Source of the DNA: Roseateles noduli
GTDB taxonomy: Bacteria; Pseudomonadota; Gammaproteobacteria; Burkholderiales; Burkholderiaceae_C
Assembly (NCBI GenBank): GCA_002205125.1
Contig: NIOE01000002.1
Location: 744,001 to 808,000 of the forward strand
Length of the DNA stretch: 64,000 nucleotides
Reading direction: 5' to 3'
This document shows, piece after piece, positions 19,552 to 28,518 of this stretch (the first letter of the stretch is position 1; every line of letters begins with the position of its first letter). Below the pieces are notes generated by a model that was given only the letters and a program-made list of their open reading frames with translations, was not told the origin of the DNA and ran no database searches. The position numbers and the translations under genes were made by a program.

Positions 19552-20436
19552 ATGGACGCTCTGATGCATCGACGCCCGTTCCGGACCGTGAACGAGGGCA
19601 TGCCCGTCGGCCTCATCCCCGCCGAGTCGCCGCAGCGACCGCCTTCCGAGCGCCGCATCGACGGCGACGGCACACCCGAGTGGGCCTGGCGCCAATGGCA
19701 GCCGCTGTGGGGCGCTCCGCTGACCTCGCTCGACGAGCTGGTGCCGGAAGGCCGGCGCGCCGTCGTCGTCGCACCGCATCCCGATGACGAGGTGCTCGGC
19801 TGCGGCGGGCTGCTGTCGTTGCTGGTGACGCGCCATCGCGCCGGACTGCCGCCTGATCGCGTGCTCGCGCCGCCCGTCGAGCTGGTGGCCGTCACCGACG
19901 GAGAAGCCAGCCATCCCGGCTCCGAGCGCTGGACGCCGGCGCGGCTCGCCGTGCAGCGTCGCCATGAACGCGCTTCCGGCCTGCGCCGTCTGGGTCTGCA
20001 TGTGCCCGTGCATTCGCTCTGCGTTCCGGACGGCCACGTGTCCGCTCACGAGGACGATCTGGTGCTCGATCTGTGCCGGCGCCTGCGGCCGGACGACGTG
20101 CTGCTGACCTCGTGGCGACTCGACGGTCATCCGGACCACGAGGCGACCGGACGTGCCTGCGCGCGCGCCGCGCTGCTGACGGGGGCGACGCTGATCGAGA
20201 TCCCCATCTGGGCCTGGCATTGGGCGCGTCCCGGCGACGCCGCGGTGCCGTGGCATCGGATGCGTCGTCTGCCGCTCAACGCGCGCGCGCTGAGTGACAA
20301 GCGCACCGCGCTGGCCGCGCATCGCAGCCAGCTGCTCGCCGACGACGATCGTCCGCCGGTGCTCTTCGCCGAAGCGGTGAACCGGCTGCTGCGACCCTTC
20401 GAATTCGTGCTGCAGCCGGAGCCTGCGCACCAGTGA
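19552..20436 (+). CDS. PIG-L family zinc-dependent deacetylase
   Basis: Members remove acetyl groups from N-acetylglucosamine-type substrates. The 294-residue protein has the zinc motif APHPDDE (His76, Asp78, Asp79) followed by LGCGG, and a second HPDHE motif around residue 197 that supplies the other metal ligand. There is no signal peptide, so it is cytoplasmic. The start was chosen at ATG 19552 because AGGAAGGA lies just upstream, although the frame is open from 19348. Its substrate is unknown; the neighbouring acyltransferase hints at glycan modification. Confidence 0.85.
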   Translation: MDALMHRRPFRTVNEGMPVGLIPAESPQRPPSERRIDGDGTPEWAWRQWQPLWGAPLTSLDELVPEGRRAVVVAPHPDDEVLGCGGLLSLLVTRHRAGLPPDRVLAPPVELVAVTDGEASHPGSERWTPARLAVQRRHERASGLRRLGLHVPVHSLCVPDGHVSAHEDDLVLDLCRRLRPDDVLLTSWRLDGHPDHEATGRACARAALLTGATLIEIPIWAWHWARPGDAAVPWHRMRRLPLNARALSDKRTALAAHRSQLLADDDRPPVLFAEAVNRLLRPFEFVLQPEPAHQ

Positions 20437-20526
20437 AGGTATGGCCGGCATTGCCGCGCCGCAGCATGACAAGGCCACGGACGGGGGCGTAGCATCGAGT
20501 CTCCTCGGACTCATGCCTCCTCCGTC

Positions 20527-20937
20527 ATGTCCGTCTGGCAATTCGATCTGGCCTTCGCGCGAGGCGGCTCCGCGGCGTCGTGGCTGCCGTCCTCGCGCTC
20601 CGACGTCATGCACTACCTCGTGAGCCGCGTCGGGCCGAGCACGCCGATGCTCGAAGGCTGGCGCTACTTCGGCAACGAGGCGGGCAACTGCATCGACATG
20701 GTCTCCGACCCCGATGGCCGCTACGAACTGCATGCGCGCCTGGATGCTTGCGCGAACGAGACCGACCGATTCATCGAGGTCGTCTGCGACGTCGCCCACG
20801 CGCTCGGCTGCGAGTTCTTCAGCGAGGAACTGTCCGCGCTCGTGGGGCCGAACTCGCGCGAGTTGAAGGCGGCGCTGCAACGCTCCAGCGCGTGGCAGTT
20901 CGCGCTGGATCCCGAAGGCTTCCAGCCGAGCCGCTGA
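20527..20937 (+). CDS. Hypothetical protein (136 aa)
   Basis: Starts MSVWQFDLAFARGG. No signal peptide or membrane segment; acidic and probably soluble. Codon composition is like that of neighbours (G/C third positions), supporting a real gene. I do not recognise the family. It lies 90 bases after the PIG-L gene in the same direction and ends 19 bases before the convergent UvrA-like gene. Confidence 0.65.
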   Translation: MSVWQFDLAFARGGSAASWLPSSRSDVMHYLVSRVGPSTPMLEGWRYFGNEAGNCIDMVSDPDGRYELHARLDACANETDRFIEVVCDVAHALGCEFFSEELSALVGPNSRELKAALQRSSAWQFALDPEGFQPSR

Positions 20938-20956
20938 GCGCCTCCAAGCCGCGCTT

Positions 20957-23671
20957 TCAGACCTGGTCGTCGATCGCCGCCTTCAGATGCGGCGCCGTGC
21001 GTGATTCGGCATTCGCCGCGACCTCGTCGGGCGTTCCTGCCGCGACCACCCGACCGCCCGCACCACCCGCGCCGGGACCGAGGTCGATGACCCAGTCCGC
21101 CGCCGCGACGACGCGCATCTCGTGCTCGACGACCACCACCGTGTGGCCGGCCTCGACGAGGTCACGCAGCTGCACCATCAGCTTGTCGACGTCCGACGGA
21201 TGCAGTCCGGTGGTGGGCTCGTCCAGCACGTAGAGCGTGTGGCCGCGCTGCGTGCGCTGCAGCTCGGTGACGAGCTTGATGCGCTGCGCCTCGCCGCCCG
21301 ACAGCTCCGTCGCCGGCTGGCCGAGTCGCAGGTAGCCCAGGCCGATGCCCTTCAGCAGCCCGAGCGGCCGCGCCAGCGCCGCTTCCTCCGCGAAGAACTC
21401 GAACGCGGCGTCGACCGTCATGCCGAGCACGTCGGCGATGCTGCGCTCGCGGTAGCGGACCTTCAGCGTCGCCTCGTTGTAGCGCGCGCCGTGGCACGCG
21501 GGGCAGGGCGCGAAGACGCTGGGCATGAAGAGCAGCTCCACGCTGACGAAGCCTTCGCCCTCGCAGGTCTCACAGCGGCCCTTGGCGACGTTGAAGGAGA
21601 AACGCCCCGCGTCGAACTTGCGCGCTCGCGCGGCTGGCGTCGCGGCGAAGAGCTTGCGCACGTGATCGAACAGTCCCGTGTAGGTGGCGAGGTTCGAGCG
21701 CGGCGTGCGGCCGATCGGTTTCTGGTCGACCTGCACCAGGCGCCGGATCGTCTCGGCGCCGCCGGCGATCCGGCCGCCGGAGACCACCTGGACATCGGCG
21801 CCGGCCTCGGCATCTTCTTCCTCCTCGACGGCGGCGGGTTCGTGGCCCAGGTGCGCGCCGACCAGGTCCACGAGCGCGCGACTCACGAGCGACGATTTGC
21901 CGGAGCCCGACACGCCGGTCACCGCCGTGAACACACCGAGCGGGAAGGCGGCGTCCACGTCGACGAGGTTGTTCTGCGTGATGCCTTCGAGGCGCAGCCA
22001 GTCCTTCGGCGTGCGACGCGCGGGACGCTGCCGCGCAGCGTCCGCCTCATCGCCGGCTTCAGGGAAGAGGTAGGCGGCGGTCCGCGATTCCTCGATGCCG
22101 CGCAGGCCGTCCGGCGGGCCGCTGTAGAGCACGCGCCCGCCGAGTTCGCCGGCGGCGGGGCCGACGTCGACGATCCAGTCCGCGGCGCGCATCAGGTTCA
22201 GGTCGTGCTCGACGACATAGATCGAGTTGCCCGCCGCCTTCAACGCGCGCAGCGACGCGAGCAGCGATTCGCCGTCCGCCGGATGCAGGCCCGCCGACGG
22301 CTCGTCGAGCACGTAGACGACGCCGAAGAGGTTGGAGCAGATCTGCGTGGCCAGGCGCAGGCGCTGCAGTTCGCCCGGCGAGACCGTCGGTGTCGAGCGC
22401 TCCAGCGACAGATGGCCGAGTCCCAACGTCAGCAGCGGACGCAGCCGCATCAGCACGTCGTCGACCAGACGCCGGGCGGCGAGTCGCTTCTCCTCGCTGA
22501 GCCCGTCGATGGCGGCGTCGCCGAGGTGCTCCGCCAGTTCCGCCAGCGGGAACTGCGACAGCGCGCCGATGTCGAGCCCGCCGAAGGTCACCGACAGCGC
22601 CTCGCGCTTGAGCCGCTTGCCGTCGCAGACCGGGCAGGCGCCGCCGATCAGGTAGCGCGACACACGGCGTTTCATCAGCGCGCTCTGCGTCGTCGCGAAG
22701 GTGTGCATCACGTAGCGTTTCGCGCTGCTGAAGGTGCCCTGGTAGCTGGGCTCCATCTTGCGTTTCAGCGCGTCCTTGGTCTCGGCGGGCGTGAAGCCGG
22801 CGTAGACCGGCACGGTGGGCTGCTCGTCGGTGAACAGGATCCAGTCGCGCGTCTTGCGCGGCAACTCGCGCCAGGGCTTGTCGACGTCGATGCCCAGCGT
22901 GACCAGGATGTCGCGCAGGTTCTGGCCGTGCCAGGCCGGCGGCCACGCAGCGACGGCTCGGTCGCGGATGGTGAGCGTGTCGTCGGGGACCATCGAGGCC
23001 TCGGTGACCTCGTACACGCGTCCCAGCCCGTGGCAATGCGGGCAGGCGCCCTGCGGCGTGTTGGGGGAGAAGTCCTCGGCGTACAGCATCGGCTGCTTCG
23101 CCGGATAGCGACCGGCGCGCGAGTACAGCATCCGCAGCAGCGACGAGAGCCCGGTCACGCTGCCCACGGACGAGCGCGCGCTCGGCGTGCCGCGCTGCTG
23201 CTGCAGCGCGACGGCGGGCGGCAGGCCGTCGATCGAATCGACCGCGGGTACGCCGACCTGATCGATGAGCCGGCGCGCGTACGGCGCGACCGATTCGAAG
23301 TAGCGCCGTTGCGCCTCCGCGTAGATCGTGCCGAAGGCGAGCGAGGACTTGCCCGATCCCGAGACCCCGCTGAACACCACGAGCGCGTCGCGCGGCACGT
23401 CGACATCGACGTTCTTGAGGTTGTGCTCGCGCGCGCCGCGGACCTGGACGAAAGCGGCGCGTGACGGCGGGGACTGCGGCGACTGCGTGGACGGCAGGCT
23501 GGCGGTAGGGCGTTTGGCCAAGACGGGACCTCGGGTGATCGATGCGACTGGCGCCGGAGCGGCGGGTGCGAAGTATCGGTCGATGGCGCTGTCCAGCAAG
23601 CTGGATGCCCACCGCAGCGAAGGAATGGATGCCCGCTGCCAAGCGATGCGAGTGCCTGTCGCGACGGGCAT
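20957..23671 (-). CDS. UvrA-like excinuclease ATPase (short UvrA2-type)
   Basis: A 904-residue ABC-class protein with two ATPase halves: Walker [23 protein letters not shown] and [11 protein letters not shown], signatures [13 protein letters not shown] and [11 protein letters not shown], and zinc-finger pairs [16 protein letters not shown] and [19 protein letters not shown]. It has a 70-residue unconserved N-terminus and an acidic insert ([12 protein letters not shown]) after the second P-loop. The first signature is SPGE rather than SGGE, as in UvrA2-type proteins tied to tolerance of DNA-binding drugs. AAAAGG precedes the ATG at 23671; a TTG at 23521 is an alternative start. It is unlikely to be the main UvrA. 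Confidence 0.85.
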   Translation of the reverse strand: MPVATGTRIAWQRASIPSLRWASSLLDSAIDRYFAPAAPAPVASITRGPVLAKRPTASLPSTQSPQSPPSRAAFVQVRGAREHNLKNVDVDVPRDALVVFSGVSGSGKSSLAFGTIYAEAQRRYFESVAPYARRLIDQVGVPAVDSIDGLPPAVALQQQRGTPSARSSVGSVTGLSSLLRMLYSRAGRYPAKQPMLYAEDFSPNTPQGACPHCHGLGRVYEVTEASMVPDDTLTIRDRAVAAWPPAWHGQNLRDILVTLGIDVDKPWRELPRKTRDWILFTDEQPTVPVYAGFTPAETKDALKRKMEPSYQGTFSSAKRYVMHTFATTQSALMKRRVSRYLIGGACPVCDGKRLKREALSVTFGGLDIGALSQFPLAELAEHLGDAAIDGLSEEKRLAARRLVDDVLMRLRPLLTLGLGHLSLERSTPTVSPGELQRLRLATQICSNLFGVVYVLDEPSAGLHPADGESLLASLRALKAAGNSIYVVEHDLNLMRAADWIVDVGPAAGELGGRVLYSGPPDGLRGIEESRTAAYLFPEAGDEADAARQRPARRTPKDWLRLEGITQNNLVDVDAAFPLGVFTAVTGVSGSGKSSLVSRALVDLVGAHLGHEPAAVEEEEDAEAGADVQVVSGGRIAGGAETIRRLVQVDQKPIGRTPRSNLATYTGLFDHVRKLFAATPAARARKFDAGRFSFNVAKGRCETCEGEGFVSVELLFMPSVFAPCPACHGARYNEATLKVRYRERSIADVLGMTVDAAFEFFAEEAALARPLGLLKGIGLGYLRLGQPATELSGGEAQRIKLVTELQRTQRGHTLYVLDEPTTGLHPSDVDKLMVQLRDLVEAGHTVVVVEHEMRVVAAADWVIDLGPGAGGAGGRVVAAGTPDEVAANAESRTAPHLKAAIDDQV

Positions 23672-23712
23672 GGCTGTTGCCTTTTGGAAGGCTCCACTTC
23701 AGAGCAGTCGCC

Positions 23713-24819
23713 ATGAACCTTTCTACCGATGTGATGCCCGTGACCTTCGACCCGTCGCTCGAACGCGTGGAACCCAGCGAGGCCACGACCATCGACGAGC
23801 TGGTGAAGACCTTCGTCGGCATGGCCAGGACGGTGGCCGACACGGAAGGGCACGCGTTCCGCGCCGTGCACGCCAAGGGCCAGGGACTGCTGCGCGGGAA
23901 GCTCACCGTGTCGAGTGGCCTGCCTGCGATCTTTGCGCAAGGCCTGTTCGCCGAGCCGGCGACCTACGACACGCTGATGCGCTTGTCGTCGCCTCCGGCG
24001 GAGCAGCTCCCCGACAGCGTGTCGACGCCGCGCGCGCTCGCGCTCAAGGTGCTGGGTGTTCCCGGCGAGCGCCTGCCCGAGGCGCTCGGCCCGGACGCGC
24101 AGGATTTCCTGATGGTCAACGGGCCGGCTTTCTCGCGCCCCGATCCGCGCGGCTTCCTCAAGGACGTCAAGCTGCTGGCGTCCACGACGGAGAAGTCGCC
24201 GCGTGGCAAGGAGGTGCTGTCGGCGGTGTTGCGCGGCGCGGAGCACGTGCTCGAAGCCGTCGGCGCGGAGAGCGGCAAGCTGAAGTCGCTCGGCGGACAT
24301 CCGAAGGTCCATCCGCTGGGCGACACCTACTTCTCGCAGACGCCTTACCTCTTCGGACCGTACATCGCGAAGTTCTCCCTGCAGCCCGTGTCACCGGCGC
24401 TCACCGCGCTGACGGGTGAGTCGATGGACGCCGACGGCGACGATGCGCAGCGCGTGTCGGTGGCGCGCTTCATGTCGGGGCAGACGGCGCCGGTGGAATG
24501 GGCGTTGCGTGTGCAGCTCTGCGTGAACACCGACGAGATGCCCATCGAGGACGCGTCGGTCGAATGGCCCGAGGACATGAGCCCCTGGGTGACGGTGGCG
24601 ACCTTGTCGGTGGCGCCGCAGGACAGCTGGCAAGGCGATGCGACGCAGGCCGAAGAGGATGCGCTGGGCTTCAGTCCCTGGAACGCGCTGGCCGCGCATC
24701 GTCCGCTGGGCGGCGTGAACCGGGCGCGCAAGATTGTCATGGCGGCCTCGCGCGAGTTCCGCTCGGCCTTCAATCGCTGCCCGATCCACGACCCGGCGCG
24801 GAGCCGGGGCGCGGCCTGA
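23713..24819 (+). CDS. Catalase family (catalase-like heme) protein
   Basis: A 368-residue protein with the catalase distal-His motif [12 protein letters not shown] (His53), a [10 protein letters not shown] segment resembling the distal Asn region, and a C-terminal [21 protein letters not shown] typical of small catalase-like proteins. I could not find the usual RxFxYxDT proximal-tyrosine motif, so true catalase activity is doubtful and a peroxidase or lipid-peroxide role is possible. Start ATG at 23713; the open frame upstream lacks family character. It heads a short stress-like gene group. Confidence 0.8.
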   Translation: MNLSTDVMPVTFDPSLERVEPSEATTIDELVKTFVGMARTVADTEGHAFRAVHAKGQGLLRGKLTVSSGLPAIFAQGLFAEPATYDTLMRLSSPPAEQLPDSVSTPRALALKVLGVPGERLPEALGPDAQDFLMVNGPAFSRPDPRGFLKDVKLLASTTEKSPRGKEVLSAVLRGAEHVLEAVGAESGKLKSLGGHPKVHPLGDTYFSQTPYLFGPYIAKFSLQPVSPALTALTGESMDADGDDAQRVSVARFMSGQTAPVEWALRVQLCVNTDEMPIEDASVEWPEDMSPWVTVATLSVAPQDSWQGDATQAEEDALGFSPWNALAAHRPLGGVNRARKIVMAASREFRSAFNRCPIHDPARSRGAA

Positions 24820-24903
24820 TCGCGTGACCGCATCGGAGGGGGCATCGGACCGGGAGCGGGGCTTGCTGTTGAAGAGGCAAACCCTCTTCAAAGGAGCCTC
24901 ACC

Positions 24904-25419
24904 ATGACCGACAAGCCCCTCTCCGACACCGAGCGCCGCGAGAAGCTCTGGGACCTGATCAAGGACGTCAAGGTCGGACTGTTCACGACCCACCATGCGA
25001 ACGGGCATCTGCATTCGCGCCCGATGACGCTGCAGAACAAGGACCTCGACGAGGGCGAATCGCTGTGGTTCTTCATGTCCCGCAGCGGCGAACCGTTCAG
25101 CGACATCGTCGCGTCGTCGCAGGTGAACGTCGGCTTCGCCGATCGCAGCGAGGACACGTATGTCTCGGTGTCCGGCATCGCGGAGCTCAACGAGGACCGC
25201 GCCAAGCGCCAGGAGCTCTGGACCAAGGCCGCGGAGGCCTGGTTCACGAAGGGCGTCGACGATCCCGATCTGGCGGTGGTGCGCGTGCGCATCAGCCACG
25301 CCAGCTACTGGGACGTGAAGGCGTCGAAGCTGACGCAGCTCTACGCGATGGCGAAGGCGGCGGTGACCGGCAAGCCGCCCACCGGCCTGGCCGAGACCGG
25401 CGAAGTGCGGATGAAGTGA
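24904..25419 (+). CDS. Pyridoxamine 5'-phosphate oxidase-like general stress protein
   Basis: A 171-residue split-barrel FMN-binding family protein: KVGLFTTHHANGHLHSRPM (residues about 23-41), SLWFFMSRSGEPFSDI, VNVGFADRSEDTYVSVSG, and the late SYWDVKASK motif. These match the Pfam general stress protein 26 / PPOX group, whose members bind flavin; a substrate is not assignable. A strong AAAGGAG precedes the ATG. Between the catalase-like gene and the KGG-type gene. Confidence 0.85.
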   Translation: MTDKPLSDTERREKLWDLIKDVKVGLFTTHHANGHLHSRPMTLQNKDLDEGESLWFFMSRSGEPFSDIVASSQVNVGFADRSEDTYVSVSGIAELNEDRAKRQELWTKAAEAWFTKGVDDPDLAVVRVRISHASYWDVKASKLTQLYAMAKAAVTGKPPTGLAETGEVRMK

Positions 25420-25445
25420 GGCATCAACCCCGACCGGAGAACCCC

Positions 25446-25766
25446 ATGCCCAGAGGCGACAAGTCGTCCTACACGGACAAGCAGAAGCGGCAGGCCGCGC
25501 ACATCGAGAGCGGCTACGAGGACCGCGGCGTTCCCAAGGCCGAAGCGGAAAAGCGCGCCTGGGCCACGGTCAATGCGGAAACCGGCGGGGGCAAGAAATC
25601 CGGCTCGGGACGCGGCCTGCCGGAGAACCACGAGCCCTCCCGCAAGGGCGGGCATCTGGGCGGCAAGGCTGCGGCCAGCCGCACGGCGGCGGAGCGCTCC
25701 GCCTCTGCGAAGAAGGCCGCCGCGACGCGCAAGCGCAATGCGGCCGCGCGTGCTGGACATCATTGA
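25446..25766 (+). CDS. Small basic plasmid-stabilisation-like / stress protein
   Basis: A 106-residue, lysine- and alanine-rich protein starting MPRGDKSSYTDKQKRQAAHIE, with WATVNAETGGGKKSGSG in the middle and an Ala/Lys tail (SAKKAAATRKRNAAARAG). I recall this family as annotated 'plasmid stabilization protein' in many proteobacteria, but no such function is shown. The histone-like tail suggests nucleic-acid binding. It begins 26 bases after the PPOX gene, in a likely operon with it. Confidence 0.7.
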   Translation: MPRGDKSSYTDKQKRQAAHIESGYEDRGVPKAEAEKRAWATVNAETGGGKKSGSGRGLPENHEPSRKGGHLGGKAAASRTAAERSASAKKAAATRKRNAAARAGHH

Positions 25767-25804
25767 ATCGAGAGCCAACACGCCGCTGAATGCAGTCTGA
25801 AATG

Positions 25805-25832
25805 CAAAGCGCCCGGCGAGAGCCGGGCGTTC
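25805..25832. terminator. Bidirectional terminator-like hairpin
   Basis: CGCCCGGC (25810-25817) pairs with GCCGGGCG (25822-25829) around GAGA. T-rich bases follow on both strands (TTCTGCTT on plus, CTTTGCATTT on minus). It sits between the convergent KGG-type gene and the first DUF4148 gene. Confidence 0.6.
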
Positions 25833-25864
25833 TGCTTGTAAGGGTTATGCCGCCCTGGCGGGGA

Positions 25865-26194
25865 TCAGCGGGCGGCGACGCCTTCGGTCACGGCGCCCTT
25901 GGCTTCCTTGGCCGCGTAGCGCCGCACCAGCGCGGCATACGTCGGAGAAGCCTTGAGCTCGGCGTAGCGAACCTGCGCCTTGGCGCGTTGGCCGGCGTTC
26001 AGCGCGAAGTCTTCGGTGCGGTCGACGGCAGCCAGGCCCGACTCGCGATAGATCTCCAGGTCGGCCAGCACTTCAGCGCGGCTCTTCTGGCTCTGCGTGA
26101 TCGGATCGAGGTGGCTGTAGCTCTGCGCGAAGGCCGGCACGGCGGCGGCGGACAGGGCGATCAGGGCGGTGGCGATCAGGGTCTTGGCGGTCAT
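25865..26194 (-). CDS. DUF4148 domain-containing exported protein, copy 1
   Basis: A 109-residue protein with a signal peptide cut after VPAFA (residue 23), then a short alpha-helical DUF4148 domain including SRAEVLADLEIYRESGL and AKAQVRYAELKASPTY. Probably periplasmic; function unknown, the family is abundant in Burkholderiales. It differs from copy 2 (27494-27823) at only two residues (Arg/Gln and Ala/Thr near the end), so the duplication is recent or maintained by gene conversion. Confidence 0.85.
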   Translation of the reverse strand: MTAKTLIATALIALSAAAVPAFAQSYSHLDPITQSQKSRAEVLADLEIYRESGLAAVDRTEDFALNAGQRAKAQVRYAELKASPTYAALVRRYAAKEAKGAVTEGVAAR

Positions 26195-26373
26195 GATGGT
26201 TTCCTTTGAGAGAGCGTTGGATCAGGGTGTCTGGGGTCTTTGGCCGGCTTCGTTTGCCGATGACTGAAGGTTAGGTGCGGCCCCTGTTTGGATAAACGGT
26301 CTGCGCCGCAATGCCTCGTTGTGGTGGCCGCAATAATCCTGGCCACCATCGACATCCGAGAGCTCTCCGATCC

Positions 26374-26886
26374 ATGCAGACTGCCCGACTCACCTTGTCC
26401 CCGCTCGTCGACGCCGACATCGATGCGCTGGCGGACCTGCTCTGGGACGAGCGCGTGTACGAGCACATCGGCGGTCTGCCTTCTGGCGCCGATGAGGTGG
26501 CGCTGGGGTTGCGAAGGGCGTTGATCGGGCCTCCAGCCGATCGGGCGTCGGAGCGCTGGCTCAACTACGCCGTGCGGTTGCGCGCGAACGATCAGCTCAT
26601 CGGGCGACTGGAAGCGACCGTCCACGGGGGGATTGCGGAGGTCGCCTTCCTGCTCGCGCCGTCGTCCTGGGGCCATGGCTACGCCGCAGAAGGACTGGCC
26701 TGGCTGCACGGCGAGCTGTCGCGCGTGAGCCCCGAGGCGCAGTGCTGGGCCACGACGCTGCCTGCGAATGTGCGAAGCAGTCGGCTCCTCCTCGCATGCG
26801 GCTACGAGCAGGTCGACCCCGCCATCTCCCCCGGCTTGATGACCTACGACGAAGGCGACTGGGTCTTCCGGCGAGCCCCCGGCTGA
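26374..26886 (+). CDS. GNAT family N-acetyltransferase
   Basis: A 170-residue protein beginning MQTARLTLSPLVDADIDALADLL, a typical RimJ-like GNAT N-terminus. EVAFLLAPSSWGHGYAAEGL (about 89-108) fits the acetyl-CoA loop (consensus R/Q-x-x-G-x-G/A), and NVRSSRLLLACGYEQV is the family C-terminal motif. The substrate is unknown. It is inserted between two units of the duplicated exported-protein pair and has the opposite orientation. Start at 26374 rather than 26311 because homology begins there. Confidence 0.82.
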   Translation: MQTARLTLSPLVDADIDALADLLWDERVYEHIGGLPSGADEVALGLRRALIGPPADRASERWLNYAVRLRANDQLIGRLEATVHGGIAEVAFLLAPSSWGHGYAAEGLAWLHGELSRVSPEAQCWATTLPANVRSSRLLLACGYEQVDPAISPGLMTYDEGDWVFRRAPG

Positions 26887-26910
26887 TCGAGAGGCAGTGG
26901 CCTGAAATGC

Positions 26911-26940
26911 GAAACGCCCGGCGAGCCGGGCGTCTTGCTT
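26911..26940. terminator. Terminator-like hairpin after GNAT gene
   Basis: CGCCCGGC (26915-26922) and GCCGGGCG (26925-26932) form a stem that is followed by TCTTGCTT on plus and TTTCGCATTT on minus. It can serve both the GNAT gene and the convergent 83-residue gene. Confidence 0.55.
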
Positions 26941-27003
26941 GGGGGCGAACCGAAGGGCGTCAGTCCGTGGATCGCTCCACCGATACAGCGCGACCTGGGG
27001 CGT

Positions 27004-27255
27004 TCACTCGGCCGAGGCGACTTGCGTGTCCAGCGCGTCGGCGCTGCGGCGGCCGGTGATGTAGACGGTCGGCAGTTGCTCGCGCTTCACGGTGATGACC
27101 ACCGGATCCAGCGTGACGATCGAGGCACGCATCTCGCGCTGACCTTGTGCATGAGCGAACCCGAGGCCTAGGACCATCGCCGCGATGGCACCGAAGGCGA
27201 CGGCCTTGACGGTGGTGTTGGTGGCGGAAGTGATGCTGAGGCGGGTGGCGTTCAT
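27004..27255 (-). CDS. Small exported protein, copy 1 (83 aa)
   Basis: MNATRLSITSATNTTVKAVAFG then a hydrophobic stretch (AIAAMVLGLGFAHA) gives a signal peptide cut after FAHA-Q. The mature part is about 45 residues with ASIVTLDPVVITVKREQLPTVY and a C-terminal TGRRSADALDTQ. I do not know its function; similar short exported proteins occur in Burkholderiales. It differs from copy 2 (28069-28320) at five residues. Confidence 0.72.
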   Translation of the reverse strand: MNATRLSITSATNTTVKAVAFGAIAAMVLGLGFAHAQGQREMRASIVTLDPVVITVKREQLPTVYITGRRSADALDTQVASAE

Positions 27256-27493
27256 GTCGTGCTCCTGAAGGCGTTTGCTGTGTCGATGGAGTCAGTGTCG
27301 TCATCGAGGCCCCGCTTTTCGAGCGCTCCGCGACGAACCCGCGCCGCAACGGCGTGAAGTGCATGGACGGCTGACAAGCCGTCACGCCCAGATCGCCGAT
27401 TCGGCCGACCGCAAGCGAGAACGCCGACAGGACGGCGTCCTCTCGGCGTTCGACGTTTCGGGCCTTGTGGCCCGAGCGAGGCTCCAACAGTGC

Positions 27494-27823
27494 TCAGCGT
27501 GCAGCGACGCCTTCCGTCACGGCGCCCTTGGCTTCCTTGGTCGCGTAGCGCTGCACCAGTGCGGCGTACGTCGGCGAAGCCTTCAGCTCGGCGTAGCGAA
27601 CCTGCGCCTTGGCGCGTTGGCCGGCGTTCAGCGCGAAGTCTTCGGTGCGGTCGACGGCAGCCAGGCCCGACTCGCGATAGATCTCCAGGTCGGCCAGCAC
27701 TTCAGCGCGGCTCTTCTGGCTCTGCGTGATCGGATCGAGGTGGCTGTAGCTCTGCGCGAAGGCCGGCACGGCGGCGGCGGACAGGGCGATCAGGGCGGTG
27801 GCGATCAGGGTCTTGGCGGTCAT
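27494..27823 (-). CDS. DUF4148 domain-containing exported protein, copy 2
   Basis: Nearly identical to the copy at 25865-26194: the same signal peptide and helical DUF4148 body with two substitutions in 109 residues (QRYATKE here, RRYAAKE there). The start is the ATG at 27823; the open frame extends upstream to 27988 but that part is outside the conserved protein. It follows the second 83-residue gene, on the same strand, across a 245-base spacer holding a strong hairpin, so the two may be separately transcribed. Confidence 0.85.
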   Translation of the reverse strand: MTAKTLIATALIALSAAAVPAFAQSYSHLDPITQSQKSRAEVLADLEIYRESGLAAVDRTEDFALNAGQRAKAQVRYAELKASPTYAALVQRYATKEAKGAVTEGVAAR

Positions 27824-27973
27824 GATGGTGTCCTTTGAGAGAGCGTTGGATCGAGGCGTCTGGGGTCTTTGGCCGGCTTCGTTTGCCGATGACTGAAGGT
27901 TAGAGCCGTCTCCCTTTCCGATAAATGACTGGCCAGCGAATGCGTCGTTGTGAGGCTCGCAACAATCGCAAAG

Positions 27974-28002
27974 CAAGACGCCCGGCATTGCCGGGCGTCT
28001 TG
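27974..28002. terminator. Perfect 13-bp hairpin between duplicated genes
   Basis: CAAGACGCCCGGC pairs with GCCGGGCGTCTTG around a 3-base loop. It is positioned just after the second 83-residue gene (minus strand) with only a short T content, so it is a probable terminator, though less certain for T-run dependence. Confidence 0.6.
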
Positions 28003-28068
28003 CGTGGGAGCGAACCGAAGGGCGTCAGTCCGTGGATCGCTCCACCGAAACAGCGCGACCTGAGGCGG

Positions 28069-28320
28069 TCACTCGGCCAAGGCGACTTGCGTGTCGACCG
28101 CGTCGGTGCTGCGGCGGCCGGTGACATACACCGTGGGCAGCTGTTCGCGCTTGACGCTGATGACCACCGGATCCAGCGTGACGATCGAGGCGCGCATCTC
28201 GCGTTGACCTTGCGCATGAGCGAACCCGAGGCCCAGGACCATCGCCGCGATGGCACCGAAGGCGACGGCCTTGACGGTGGTGTTGGTGGCGGAAGTGATG
28301 CTGAGGCGGGTGGCGTTCAT
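28069..28320 (-). CDS. Small exported protein, copy 2 (83 aa)
   Basis: Same architecture as the gene at 27004-27255, with signal peptide to FAHA and a mature part containing DPVVISVKREQLPTVYVTG. Differences from copy 1 are Thr/Ser, Ile/Val, Ala/Thr, Leu/Val and Ser/Leu. The upstream 110 bases (28321-28430) are also similar to those upstream of copy 1, so regulatory sequence was duplicated too. Function unknown. Confidence 0.72.
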   Translation of the reverse strand: MNATRLSITSATNTTVKAVAFGAIAAMVLGLGFAHAQGQREMRASIVTLDPVVISVKREQLPTVYVTGRRSTDAVDTQVALAE

Positions 28321-28460
28321 GTCGATCTCCTGAAGGGGTTTGCTGTGTCGATGGAGTCAGTGTCGTCATCGAGGCCCTGCCTTTCGAGCGCTCCGCGACG
28401 AACCCTCACCGCGGCGGCGTGAACTGCAGGCGCGGCGGATGAACCGTCGGGGCGGCGAAT

Positions 28461-28490
28461 GCAAAGCGCCCGGCAGGGCCGGGCGCTGTG
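28461..28490 (-). terminator. Hairpin downstream of VOC gene
   Basis: GCGCCCGGC (28466-28474) and GCCGGGCGC (28478-28486) with a three-base loop; on the minus strand it is followed by TTTGCATT. It lies about 30 bases after the VOC-family stop codon. Confidence 0.5.
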
Positions 28491-28518
28491 TCTGGAACAG
28501 GCCGGAGTCGAAGCGACG

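Larger units (their letters stand above)
25865..28435. repeat. Tandem duplication of the DUF4148 / 83-aa gene unit
   Basis: Unit 1 (25865-27370) and unit 2 (27494-28435) each hold DUF4148 gene, spacer, hairpin, 83-residue gene and upstream region in the same order. The 83-residue genes are offset by 1065 bases and the DUF4148 genes by 1629 bases; the 564-base difference is the GNAT gene present only in unit 1 (about 26330-26905). Spacer sequences such as CTTTGGCCGGCTTCGTTTGC are shared exactly. Confidence 0.85.

Noticed and set aside
22059-23906. A 615-codon alternative frame within the UvrA-like gene
   Set aside because: Frame-shifted shadow of the UvrA-like gene, which carries both Walker A motifs and zinc fingers in the other frame.
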